From Bacteroidetes bacterium CG2_30_33_31 (GTDB taxonomy: Bacteria; Bacteroidota; Bacteroidia; Bacteroidales; UBA1556): a stretch of 37,764 nucleotides of DNA. The translations under genes were made by a program, and so were the position numbers. The notes below the pieces were generated by a model. The model made no database searches, was not told the DNA's origin, and saw only the letters and a list, made by a program, of their open reading frames with translations. Below are positions 1-7,410 of this stretch, piece by piece. The first letter of the stretch is position 1; the number at the start of each line of letters is the position of its first letter. The stretch is taken from contig MNXP01000027.1 in assembly GCA_001872625.1 (NCBI GenBank), forward strand, positions 1-37,764. The letters are read 5' to 3'.

Positions 1-82
1 GCAATTTGAACTTATCAAAAATAACAAGTCCAGGAGATTTAATTAAATTTTAGAAAATATATTTAGCAATTAAATATTTTTT

Positions 83-90
83 TATATTTG
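83..90 (+). promoter_or_regulatory. Putative -7 box of the promoter for the 553 gene
   Basis: TATATTTG matches the Bacteroidota -7 consensus TAnnTTTG. No convincing TTG -33 box lies at the usual spacing. If it is used, the transcript would carry a leader of about 450 nt before the ATG at 553. That leader is rich in palindromes and includes a 20-codon ORF at 165-227. Confidence 0.4.
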
Positions 91-251
91 TAGCGCGCTA
101 AACGCAATAGTTTATCATTAAAATAAATATTAACAAATCGCAAACTACTAAATCAGAATCACTTATGAAAACACAACACGGAGTACAAAGTGGAAATAAA
201 CGCAAGTGGGTTGCGGTTATCCAGTAGTTGCCAGCAAGGCAAGCCATCCCG

Positions 252-317
252 AATCAAGCACATTTGGTTTTTGGCAATCGCTTATAGCGACCCGACAAAA
301 ACCAAAAGAGCTTGATT
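252..317. repeat. Imperfect palindrome with an inner hairpin
   Basis: Arms 252-275 and 294-317 are complementary except at three positions; they carry AATCAAGC/GCTTGATT at the outer ends and TTTGGTTTTTG/CAAAAACCAAA inside. Between them sits a second hairpin, TCGCT-TAT-AGCGA (278-290). Further short palindromes follow at 373-393 (GATGTTC/GAACATC) and around 408-421. The stretch 1-552 otherwise holds no convincing gene. The structure could be a folded leader RNA, a dispersed palindromic repeat or an attC-like recombination site. The sequence alone does not decide between these. Confidence 0.6.
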
Positions 318-552
318 GCAAGCGCACAAAAGAAAAAATGGTAAAAGCATGAAGCAAAAAATGATTAACTTTGATGTTCGAAAGGAGAACATCTTTTGGA
401 TTGGGAAAAACAAATTTGTTTAAATTTGCTTCGCCTCGTTGATGAAAAATTTTGGTAAATTGAAGAAAGCCACCCCAAGCGAAGCTAGACATTCTCCCGT
501 GGAAATCTCATATAATTGAACTGCGACAAGGATGAGAGAAAATTTATAAATT

Positions 553-2412
553 ATGAAACGAATCATTTATACAATAATTAGCTTGATATTATTTACATCT
601 GCATATTCCTATCCTATAACAGGCATCGTAGATTGGTATCCTGGAACTTTGCCATCCTTTACGGGGGATCTTGTTATTGAAAACGGTGCTACTTTGACAA
701 TTCATCCAGGATGTAATTTAACCATGTCTGCAAATAGTAAAATCGTAGTTGAAAGAAATGCAAAGTTAATAATAGACAATAGTGTAATAACTGGAAGTGG
801 AAGCTGGGAAGGGATTAGATGTAATAAAGGATCGGGGGCTATGCTCCCAACCGACAAAATTCCTTATGTTTTGATAAAAAATAATAGCGAAATAAATTCT
901 GCTGATATAGCTTTTACAAACCACTATACAGACGCAAGCAATACTTATTACGGTGGCACAATAATAGCAAGTGATGTGGATTTCTTCAACAATTATCAAT
1001 TTTTGGATATTAAAAACCATGATTATGGTCCACAGAGTTTTAATCAATGTAAATTCATTAGATGCAAATTCAAAGAAATGCTAACATGCCATATTAGTGC
1101 CAAGTTCATAGAAATTGAGAATACTAAGAATGTTTATTTTAATGGATGTGAATTTTATTATGGTTGTACAAGCCCAAGAACAGCAATAATGATAAAGGAT
1201 TCAAAAGTATCAATTGATAGGTATTACAATTTCATTACTGGTCAGGAGGTAAAAAGCACATTCGAAGGGTTCTCAAAACCTGTGTTTGTATTAAATAACG
1301 CTCAAAATGGAGAAACAGTAAATATTTCTAATTGTGTATTTAATACCAGAGACCCTCAGGAACTTGGAGATAATTTATTTTGCATTTATATTCTAAATGG
1401 AAATAACCCACAAATTCTAAATAATACTTTTAACATATATCAAGGAACTTACGCTTGGGGCGCAGGAGTAATTGTAGATAGAGTAGCAATATCATTATTA
1501 GATTGCCCTAATTTTTATATAGAAGGTAATACGATTAATTTTAATGGTGTAAATCAGGATACCCGTGGAATATACATTTCTAATTCTGGTATTGCAACTA
1601 ATCAAGTCTATAATAATGTTATTGATAATGCAACAATTGGTATTCAGGCAGATGGAACGAATAGAGGTACAGCTGTTAATCCAAATCAATCAAATCAAGG
1701 TTTAAAGTTTCTCTGCAATCAGTTTAACAACTTTTCAAATTCATCCTACTACATAAAAGCAACTAATTGTAATAATTCAACATTTAATTTTGGAGTAAGC
1801 CGATGGCAACAGGGAGCATTAAATGATGCCAATGGAAATGTAATTGCTGGTTCACCAAATTTCAATACAACACCTGATAGGCAATTACAATTAGGTACAA
1901 ATGATAATGATTTCTATGATGAACACATTACATTAGGTACATTTGATGTTCAATATGTTCATCCAAGTAGTCCTAGTGATTATACTGTGAGGTATGTTAG
2001 TAAGGATTCATATGGAAATAATCTTGTGAGTACTTCAGAAGATCCCCTGACCAGTGCGGCTACACCTCACTGTGAATCCAGGTTACCTTGTACAGGTCCC
2101 AATTGTCCTATGGTTATGGGTCCATTTCAAATTACCGTTGCCTTCCCCCAGTATAGCGGAATTAAACAACAGCTTTCCGAACTCGTTAATGATGGTGATT
2201 ATGCCAACCTAAATAGTTTAGTGGAAAATGTAAATTCTTCGAATGTTAATGAGGTTTATAATGAATTACTGAATTCTAATCCATCACATGATATCCTTAC
2301 GTTGGCTTGTGCGAATGATCTCTTTACCCCATCTATGGTTGAGCAAATTCTTATTGAAAACAGTTATGGTATAAAGTCATCAGGAGTTAGAGTTGCACTA
2401 TATGAAAGGTAA
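553..2412 (+). CDS. Secreted beta-helix-like protein, N-terminal part of a gene split by an in-frame stop
   Basis: The protein opens with a Sec signal peptide (MKRIIYTIISLILFTSAYS). It continues with many short Asn/Gly/Ile-rich strands such as GDLVIENGATLTIHPGCNL, which look like a right-handed parallel beta-helix of the kind found in Bacteroidota surface proteins. It stops at a TAA (2410-2412) without a sorting domain. The same reading frame stays open beyond the stop (TQLNETQMDN...) into the 2434-3213 segment, which has no signal peptide but ends in a T9SS sorting domain. The likely ancestral product is therefore one 886-residue T9SS cargo protein. The exact function is not recognisable. 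As it stands, the product would reach the periplasm but lack the outer-membrane export signal, so the gene is probably inactivated. Confidence 0.75.
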   Translation: MKRIIYTIISLILFTSAYSYPITGIVDWYPGTLPSFTGDLVIENGATLTIHPGCNLTMSANSKIVVERNAKLIIDNSVITGSGSWEGIRCNKGSGAMLPTDKIPYVLIKNNSEINSADIAFTNHYTDASNTYYGGTIIASDVDFFNNYQFLDIKNHDYGPQSFNQCKFIRCKFKEMLTCHISAKFIEIENTKNVYFNGCEFYYGCTSPRTAIMIKDSKVSIDRYYNFITGQEVKSTFEGFSKPVFVLNNAQNGETVNISNCVFNTRDPQELGDNLFCIYILNGNNPQILNNTFNIYQGTYAWGAGVIVDRVAISLLDCPNFYIEGNTINFNGVNQDTRGIYISNSGIATNQVYNNVIDNATIGIQADGTNRGTAVNPNQSNQGLKFLCNQFNNFSNSSYYIKATNCNNSTFNFGVSRWQQGALNDANGNVIAGSPNFNTTPDRQLQLGTNDNDFYDEHITLGTFDVQYVHPSSPSDYTVRYVSKDSYGNNLVSTSEDPLTSAATPHCESRLPCTGPNCPMVMGPFQITVAFPQYSGIKQQLSELVNDGDYANLNSLVENVNSSNVNEVYNELLNSNPSHDILTLACANDLFTPSMVEQILIENSYGIKSSGVRVALYER

Positions 2413-2433
2413 ACACAGTTAAACGAAACTCAA

Positions 2434-3213
2434 ATGGATAACATATATGCTGCTGCTGAAAATATTTCAGAATACGAAGTCCTACTGATGGATATTGAAG
2501 CAATTAATCAAGAATACACAAATCTAATGAATCAATCAATTGGAGCATTGGAAAGTAGGGATAGTATTCCGTTGGATAGTGTAAAATTGTATCTTGAGGC
2601 ATTTAATGATTTATGGTCAAATATCAGGTTGATTTACTTTGCTTTAGAGGAAAATAATTTCACCTATTCTCAACAAAGGTTTGAAAACTTAGGTAACATA
2701 AGCGATGAAACTAATGAGATTTCTGATTATTCAACTCTTTACAATAATGTTTTAGTGGATATCTATACAAATCACGAAGGAGATTTTTACCAAATGAATG
2801 AATCTCAAAAGAATGATTTATATGACATATTTACCAATGGTACTTATGCTGCAGGAATAGCAAAATACTTATTAATGAAATATGATGATCTTGAATGGGC
2901 TCCAAATTATTGTGAAGGAGGAAATAGTGACGAGAGAAGAGCAAAACCTGAGATTATATCGGAAACTACAAATCAAATAATAACAATTTACCCTAACCCT
3001 GCTAATGATAGGCTAAATATTGTTATAACCGATGAACTGATAACTCCAACTGAGATTTCTATCCTTGACCTTAGCGGAAGAATAGTTAAGATATTAATAA
3101 TTAAATCCCAGAATAGTCAAATTAATATTTCAGATTTAAGTGAGGGAATTTATTTTGTCAGGTTTTATGTAAATGACGAAATTACAACTCAAAAATTAGT
3201 TATCACAAAATAA
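2434..3213 (+). CDS. C-terminal part of the split T9SS cargo gene
   Basis: This segment is in the same frame as the 553-2412 ORF and is separated from it by one TAA and seven sense codons. It has no signal peptide. Residues 1-165 are helical and acidic with no recognised domain. From about residue 180 there is a T9SS type A sorting domain: ITIYPNPANDRLNIVI, then ISILDLSGRIV, then LSEGIYFVRF and a terminal KLVITK. The annotated Met at 2434 is simply the first ATG after the stop, with no good reason to be a true start. Without the upstream signal peptide this piece cannot enter the T9SS route. I read it as the second half of a nonsense-interrupted gene, or the product of readthrough or a sequencing error. 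Confidence 0.7.
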   Translation: MDNIYAAAENISEYEVLLMDIEAINQEYTNLMNQSIGALESRDSIPLDSVKLYLEAFNDLWSNIRLIYFALEENNFTYSQQRFENLGNISDETNEISDYSTLYNNVLVDIYTNHEGDFYQMNESQKNDLYDIFTNGTYAAGIAKYLLMKYDDLEWAPNYCEGGNSDERRAKPEIISETTNQIITIYPNPANDRLNIVITDELITPTEISILDLSGRIVKILIIKSQNSQINISDLSEGIYFVRFYVNDEITTQKLVITK

Positions 3214-3219
3214 AGTAAT

Positions 3220-4950
3220 GTGAAAAAGCTTTTAATAATTATTTTTCTTAGCACTTATTTAAGTGCTTTTACCCAAAACAGGGAAGTGCCTACACGCTTC
3301 CCTGTACAGGGTGAAAAGTTGTTTCCTGAACTTCTTTTCTCAAGCAGTTCGATTTTCTACCAACAGAAATCCGGATTTGCTCCAAAAGTAAAATCTGGCA
3401 CAGTTTATTTGGATACCTTGTATCCGGCAAGAAAATATACTTATTTTCATGATGTGATTGATTGTGATTCGGCTTACTATGTCTCGGGTTATACCTATGG
3501 AAACAGAACATCATCAGATTACGACCCAGATCACATCTGTTTGCCTGTAAGAATGAAAATTGATTACTCGGGTAATGTGGTTTGGATGAAAACGGATAGT
3601 CTAATGCATGGTGATCATTTTGTAATGTATAATAGAAGTATCATTCAACTTAGTGACGGCAATTTTTTACAGATGAGTGTGGTTGATAATGATTATTCAA
3701 ACTGGAAAAACTACGATTGGAATGCGCCGGGGTATGTTAAATTTAAACCCAATGGTGATACTATCTGGACAAGACTTTATGCAGATACCACGTATATGAA
3801 AAGTTGTGATTGGGGACAAGATATTGTAGCTGAAAATGATGGTGGATTTACTGTTGCAACTATACAAGGTTCGGATTCAAAATCCTATTCTTTAGACACT
3901 TCTATTCAATATTGGTATGTTGATACAACCTATGTTGGGATTATTCGATATGATAGCTTAGGAAATATTAAACAAAGAAAACAATTCTTTATTGGAGGTG
4001 AAAAGGTTTATAAAACAATTGGATTATTAATGAAACAACCTGATGGCGGCTATATTATAGGAGGGGTTAATTATTTTGGAGGGCCTTTAAAACAATATTT
4101 CTTGCTCAAGGTAGATAGTTTATTTAATTGGGAATGGAGAAAGTTGTTTGGGCAAACTTCCAGCTATGAATCAATGATGCAACTTTTTGAAAAACAAAAC
4201 GATGAATATTATTTCTCAGTAAATAGAGCTGATACACCATCGGTTATTCAAGGAGGTCAAGAATATTATTATCCATATTATCAGACAGGAATAATGGACT
4301 CCAATTTTAATATAATCAAGGATACTATTTTTGATATACGATTTTATGATCCAACACACCCTTATTATGATATTATTTTTGATGCGGGAATTATTAGAGG
4401 GATGTCCTTTGTTCCTGATAGCAATGGAGTATGTATGGTTTCAAATTTGGGTTATGGAGCAAGTTTGGTTCATTTAGATAGTAACCTAAATTTCAAATGG
4501 AACCGTTGGATAGCTGATTTCCCTAATTATACTGAAGAACCCAGAAAGCTAAGGCAGGCACATGATGGTGGATACATTGTTGTGGGTTGGACCAGGAGGG
4601 CGGCAAAAGGTGGCTGGTTTGTAAAAACCGATAGTCTTGGTTTTGCCCTGCCCAATGGAGCAGATACTCTTTATCATATTGGAATAGGAGAGCAGGCTGA
4701 GCAAAATATTAGTTTTCGAGTTTACCCTAACCCTACAAGCGACAAAGTAAATATTGTTTTTGAAGAAATTCCAAAAGGAAAAATGAAACTGCAACTGATG
4801 GATTTAACAGGAAGGTTGGTTGAAAACAAAGAAGTTGATAATTCGAAGAATGTATCTTTTGACCTATTTAATCTGAAAAATGGAGTCTATATCTTGAAGG
4901 TTAGATCAAATGAAGGTTGGAGTGAGTCGGTAAAAGTAATTAGGAACTGA
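3220..4950 (+). CDS. T9SS-exported surface protein with propeller-like repeats
   Basis: A GTG start lies 6 nt after the preceding stop, so this gene is probably cotranscribed with the split gene. The ATG at 3218 runs directly into TGA and cannot be used. The 576-residue product has a signal peptide (MKKLLIIIFLSTYLSAFTQ). Its body has repeated motifs of the type DGGYIIGGVNYF and DGGYIVVGWTR, separated by D-S-L-G-N turns, which suggest a beta-propeller as in many gliding-bacteria surface proteins. A T9SS sorting domain occupies about the last 80 residues (FRVYPNPTSDKVNI, LMDLTGRLV, LKNGVYILKV). It is secreted across the outer membrane or anchored to the surface. The substrate or partner is unknown. 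Confidence 0.8.
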   Translation: MKKLLIIIFLSTYLSAFTQNREVPTRFPVQGEKLFPELLFSSSSIFYQQKSGFAPKVKSGTVYLDTLYPARKYTYFHDVIDCDSAYYVSGYTYGNRTSSDYDPDHICLPVRMKIDYSGNVVWMKTDSLMHGDHFVMYNRSIIQLSDGNFLQMSVVDNDYSNWKNYDWNAPGYVKFKPNGDTIWTRLYADTTYMKSCDWGQDIVAENDGGFTVATIQGSDSKSYSLDTSIQYWYVDTTYVGIIRYDSLGNIKQRKQFFIGGEKVYKTIGLLMKQPDGGYIIGGVNYFGGPLKQYFLLKVDSLFNWEWRKLFGQTSSYESMMQLFEKQNDEYYFSVNRADTPSVIQGGQEYYYPYYQTGIMDSNFNIIKDTIFDIRFYDPTHPYYDIIFDAGIIRGMSFVPDSNGVCMVSNLGYGASLVHLDSNLNFKWNRWIADFPNYTEEPRKLRQAHDGGYIVVGWTRRAAKGGWFVKTDSLGFALPNGADTLYHIGIGEQAEQNISFRVYPNPTSDKVNIVFEEIPKGKMKLQLMDLTGRLVENKEVDNSKNVSFDLFNLKNGVYILKVRSNEGWSESVKVIRN

Positions 4951-4995
4951 TACTGATTTCAACACACAAGGAAGAAAGAAGCCCAGCAGACAACT

Positions 4996-5108
4996 GCTGA
5001 TATAGTTCATGCCGCGTTTGGTACATTTATGAAAGGAAAGTAGTAAATATGACGATGGTAAATTTTATAAACATTAATGGTAAATTTGCGGCACGAAACC
5101 ATATCAGC
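4996..5108. repeat. Long imperfect inverted repeat
   Basis: Arm 4996-5015 (GCTGATATAGTTCATGCCGC) is the near-exact reverse complement of arm 5088-5108, with two mismatches and one extra base. About 70 nt lie between them, including a direct repeat of ATGGTAAATTT. The region 4951-5215 holds no gene. The arms are richer in GC than the surroundings, as expected of a conserved structured element. It may be a dispersed Bacteroidota palindrome or a recombination site of the attC kind. Confidence 0.65.
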
Positions 5109-5215
5109 GGGACGTCAATCTGTCTAAAAACCTCCTTTCCCTGTTAATAACTAACCAACTTATTGTTAATAAATTATGCAGTTTTTATTTTGTTAAATAG
5201 CTGATTGTTGGAATT

Positions 5216-5533
5216 ATGCCAACAGCAAAACCACAGAAATTTACACCCATATTACCACCAAGGGATTTGACCAGATTTATACTGAGCCATGCTGAAGCAT
5301 TAAAAGCCCAATGGATAAATAAGATTTATTTTAAAAATAAATATCGCAGTAAGAATATTATTTTTACTTTTGAGGAATTAAAGTATTTAAAATCAAAACT
5401 CAAAAAAAATACGAGCCTTATGAATAACTCAAAAATATCGTTAAGCCATTGTTCAACAGTAGATAAAGACCTTTGTAGAGTTACGCCTAAGGCAGATATA
5501 CACGCAATGCGTGTATTGAGTTGTTGTGCTTAA
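5216..5533 (+). CDS. Small hypothetical ORF
   Basis: This is a 105-codon ORF from ATG at 5216. Residues 1-65 look protein-like (lysine-rich, amphipathic, with LTRFILSHAEALKAQWINK). The last 40 residues are low quality and overlap a perfect 19-nt palindrome at 5498-5516, so the natural end may have been lost and replaced by the repeat. I recognise no family. It lies between two palindromic elements in an accessory stretch. It could be a truncated remnant or not a gene at all. Confidence 0.3.
   Translation: MPTAKPQKFTPILPPRDLTRFILSHAEALKAQWINKIYFKNKYRSKNIIFTFEELKYLKSKLKKNTSLMNNSKISLSHCSTVDKDLCRVTPKADIHAMRVLSCCA
5498..5516. repeat. Perfect 9-bp-arm palindrome
   Basis: ATACACGCA and TGCGTGTAT flank a single central A. 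The palindrome lies just before the stop of the small ORF and about 43 nt before the HEPN-like gene. No T-tract follows, so a simple terminator is unlikely. An operator or a mobile-element/cassette boundary is possible. Confidence 0.5.
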
Positions 5534-5558
5534 TGTTAAGACAAAAAAATACTGAGAA

Positions 5559-6476
5559 TTGGATAAGTTTATAGAGAATATTGAAAGAATGATGAAACCT
5601 TATCGGGAAATCGCAAAGATTACCGAACCGATGAGGAAATTTCAAGAACAATGGGCGGAACAAGCAAGAGCTATCCAAAAAGCAATTGAGCCGACTTTAG
5701 AACTTCAAAAAAAACTTGCTGAACCATTAAAAGACTTTCAAAAGTCCTTTGAGAATATTAGTAAGATTTATTCTTCTATACCTAAATTCGAAAATCCATT
5801 TTTGGAGCATTTAGAAACCTTCAAAGAGATTGGAGAAAGACTTAAAGAATACACTAAAAAAACGCCAGAATATTTTTTACTTATTGCACAACATGGTTGG
5901 TTTATTGACTTGGAGAGTGAGCTAAATTTTCCTTCAATAGTTGCTCATAGGATACAAGAAAAAAAAGTTGATACAGCAAATGAATTACTAGTAAATTACT
6001 ATAAAACAAATGTTGGAAGAATTTTTGAAAGCCTGATTAAAAGGCACTATAACAGAATAGAAATTTTAGAAAGCATAAAAAAATCTTATGAAGAAGGTAA
6101 TCATATTCTTTTAATTCCTGCTGTCCTAACTCAAGTTGATGGTATTTGCTTTGACTTTACCAAAAAGAAGTTCTTTATAAAAGAGAAAAAGAATGAGAAA
6201 TATAAATTCTTACCCGAAGTAATAGCTGAATTAGAAAAATCGGCTGGAAATTTCTTGGAGTTATATTTATCACCACTTCAAAATCAGACACCGATAATGG
6301 CAAGAGAACAAGATGTTGGTATGTTTCCTTGTAAATTAAATCGACACAAAGTTTTACACGGAATAAGCACAGATTACGGAACTGAGATAAATAGTTTAAA
6401 GGTTATTTCGCTTCTTAAATATGTTTCAGATTTACTTACAGACCTTGATAATAAAACACTAAGCACAATCGAGTAG
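5559..6476 (+). CDS. HEPN-domain putative RNase (abortive-infection-like)
   Basis: The ORF starts at a TTG (5559); an in-frame ATG-ATG pair at 5589 is an alternative start. Residues 1-95 are a charged, heptad-like coiled coil (EQWAEQARAIQKAIEP, LEHLETFKEIGERLKEY). The rest is helical and ends with NRHKVLHG, giving R262-x4-H267. This matches the R-x4-6-H ribonuclease motif of HEPN domains, with the LNRHxxLHG context common in Bacteroidota HEPN proteins. HEPN RNases often act in toxin or anti-phage modules that cleave RNA. No obvious antitoxin partner is adjacent. The stop codon directly abuts the 3' end of a group II intron remnant on the other strand. The family call rests on one motif, so the function is an inference. 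Confidence 0.6.
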   Translation: MDKFIENIERMMKPYREIAKITEPMRKFQEQWAEQARAIQKAIEPTLELQKKLAEPLKDFQKSFENISKIYSSIPKFENPFLEHLETFKEIGERLKEYTKKTPEYFLLIAQHGWFIDLESELNFPSIVAHRIQEKKVDTANELLVNYYKTNVGRIFESLIKRHYNRIEILESIKKSYEEGNHILLIPAVLTQVDGICFDFTKKKFFIKEKKNEKYKFLPEVIAELEKSAGNFLELYLSPLQNQTPIMAREQDVGMFPCKLNRHKVLHGISTDYGTEINSLKVISLLKYVSDLLTDLDNKTLSTIE

Positions 6477-6517
6477 ATGGCCTCGTCAGTACTTAGCTGA
6501 CGAGGAGCACCTCTCAC

Positions 6518-6550
6518 ACCACCGTACGTACGGTTCGCGTATACGGCGGT
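6518..6550 (-). ncRNA. Group II intron domain V
   Basis: Read on the minus strand, ACCGCCGT pairs with ACGGTGGT (one G-U), then an internal bulge, an upper stem of TACG/CGTA type and a short CGAAC-like loop. The size (33 nt) and the position just after the maturase stop match domain V of bacterial group II introns. Confidence 0.65.
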
Positions 6551-6553
6551 TCT

Positions 6554-7117
6554 TTAAAACATGGGGAATAGCGAATTTTTATAGTTATTGACGGATACTT
6601 CTTGATATAAACTAAGCATAGAAACGTAACCTCGTTTGCGAAGACGTTCTAAAGTGATGGTGGTAATTAGAATGGGACTTTGTGCTACTGCCCATCCTCC
6701 CTTTCGGGTTCTACTCCATGCGTACGCCATACCATGAGGAACACCTAAACGAATAAGGCTTTTGCGCTTGCGTTCAGGCTTTTTCCAATCCGTCCAGATG
6801 CAGTATCGAAGTCGGTTTCTCAACCACCCGTCAATATCCGCAAGTTTTTGGTTTATGCTGGCATATTTAAAGTAGTTTATCCATCCACGAGTTACCTGAT
6901 TGAGTTTCGTTATTCGCTCGTCAAAGCTCATAGGACTTGTCTTTCGGGTAATCTCTTTTAGTTTCATTTTCAAATCTTTCCAACGTTTTTCTGTTACAAC
7001 TAACTGATATTTGCCTTTTTCGCCTTTGCGATAGGTGGGCACAAACCCATAACCCAAAATTTGGAAGTTTACAGGTCGGCGAATCCCCAGCAATGCCATT
7101 AGTCTATCTGTTTTCAA
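6554..7117 (-). pseudogene. Group II intron maturase, C-terminal fragment
   Basis: The fragment has 187 codons from a TTG; the frame is open a little further, back to an in-frame TAA near 7150. It contains the group II maturase-specific domain, with LNQVTRGWINYFKYAS, then DGWLRNRLRYCIWTDWKKP and VPHGMAYAWSRTRKGGWAVA. Full-length proteins of this family have over 400 residues, with an RT domain carrying a YADD-type active site. None of that is present here. The fragment could in principle still bind RNA, but it is most likely a dead remnant. Confidence 0.85.
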
Positions 7118-7358
7118 AGGAGAAAGGTTGTTTAGGATGCAAGCTTATGAGCCATAATATTTTATGTTTATCGAGTTAAATTATTTTTTTGTGAACAAAG
7201 CAAAAACCAAAAATTTGGTATGACCTTAGGACTTCCTTCATTTAATTTTTTTTGTCGGATAACAGTGAAATAATAGATGAAATTTATAAATATTCGTCTT
7301 ATTAAGTTTTATTTAACATTTTTTTAAATCAAAAAACTCTATGGTATTAACCATTTTA

Positions 7359-7366
7359 TATATTTG
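7359..7366 (+). promoter_or_regulatory. Putative -7 box for the M16 peptidase gene
   Basis: TATATTTG matches TAnnTTTG 44 nt before the ATG at 7411. The -33 box is weak. The stretch 7150-7410 otherwise contains only AT-rich sequence and nothing I can assign. Confidence 0.45.
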
Positions 7367-7410
7367 CAAATTAAAGTATATAAATATTATTTTATAATAA
7401 AATTAGCATA

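Larger units (their letters stand above)
6477..7150 (-). mobile_element. 5'-truncated group II intron remnant
   Basis: On the minus strand this holds the C-terminal part of an intron-encoded reverse transcriptase/maturase. It is followed 3 nt later by a 33-nt hairpin (6550 to 6518) with ACCGCCGT pairing to ACGGTGGT, as expected for catalytic domain V. A perfect 9-bp hairpin (6481-6505, CCTCGTCAG/CTGACGAGG) follows, which may be domain VI. Domains I-IV and the RT palm are missing. The open frame breaks at a TAA near 7150, where the element ends. It cannot splice or move by itself. Confidence 0.75.

Noticed and set aside
217-492. 91-codon minus-strand frame in the leader region
   Set aside because: It reads through the palindromes, has no recognisable domain, and runs against the 553 gene's leader. 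It is probably a by-product of the repeat.
4996-5516. A true integron attC array
   Set aside because: The palindromes fit in shape, but clear RYYYAAC/GTTRRRY core sites and an integrase are not seen in the window.
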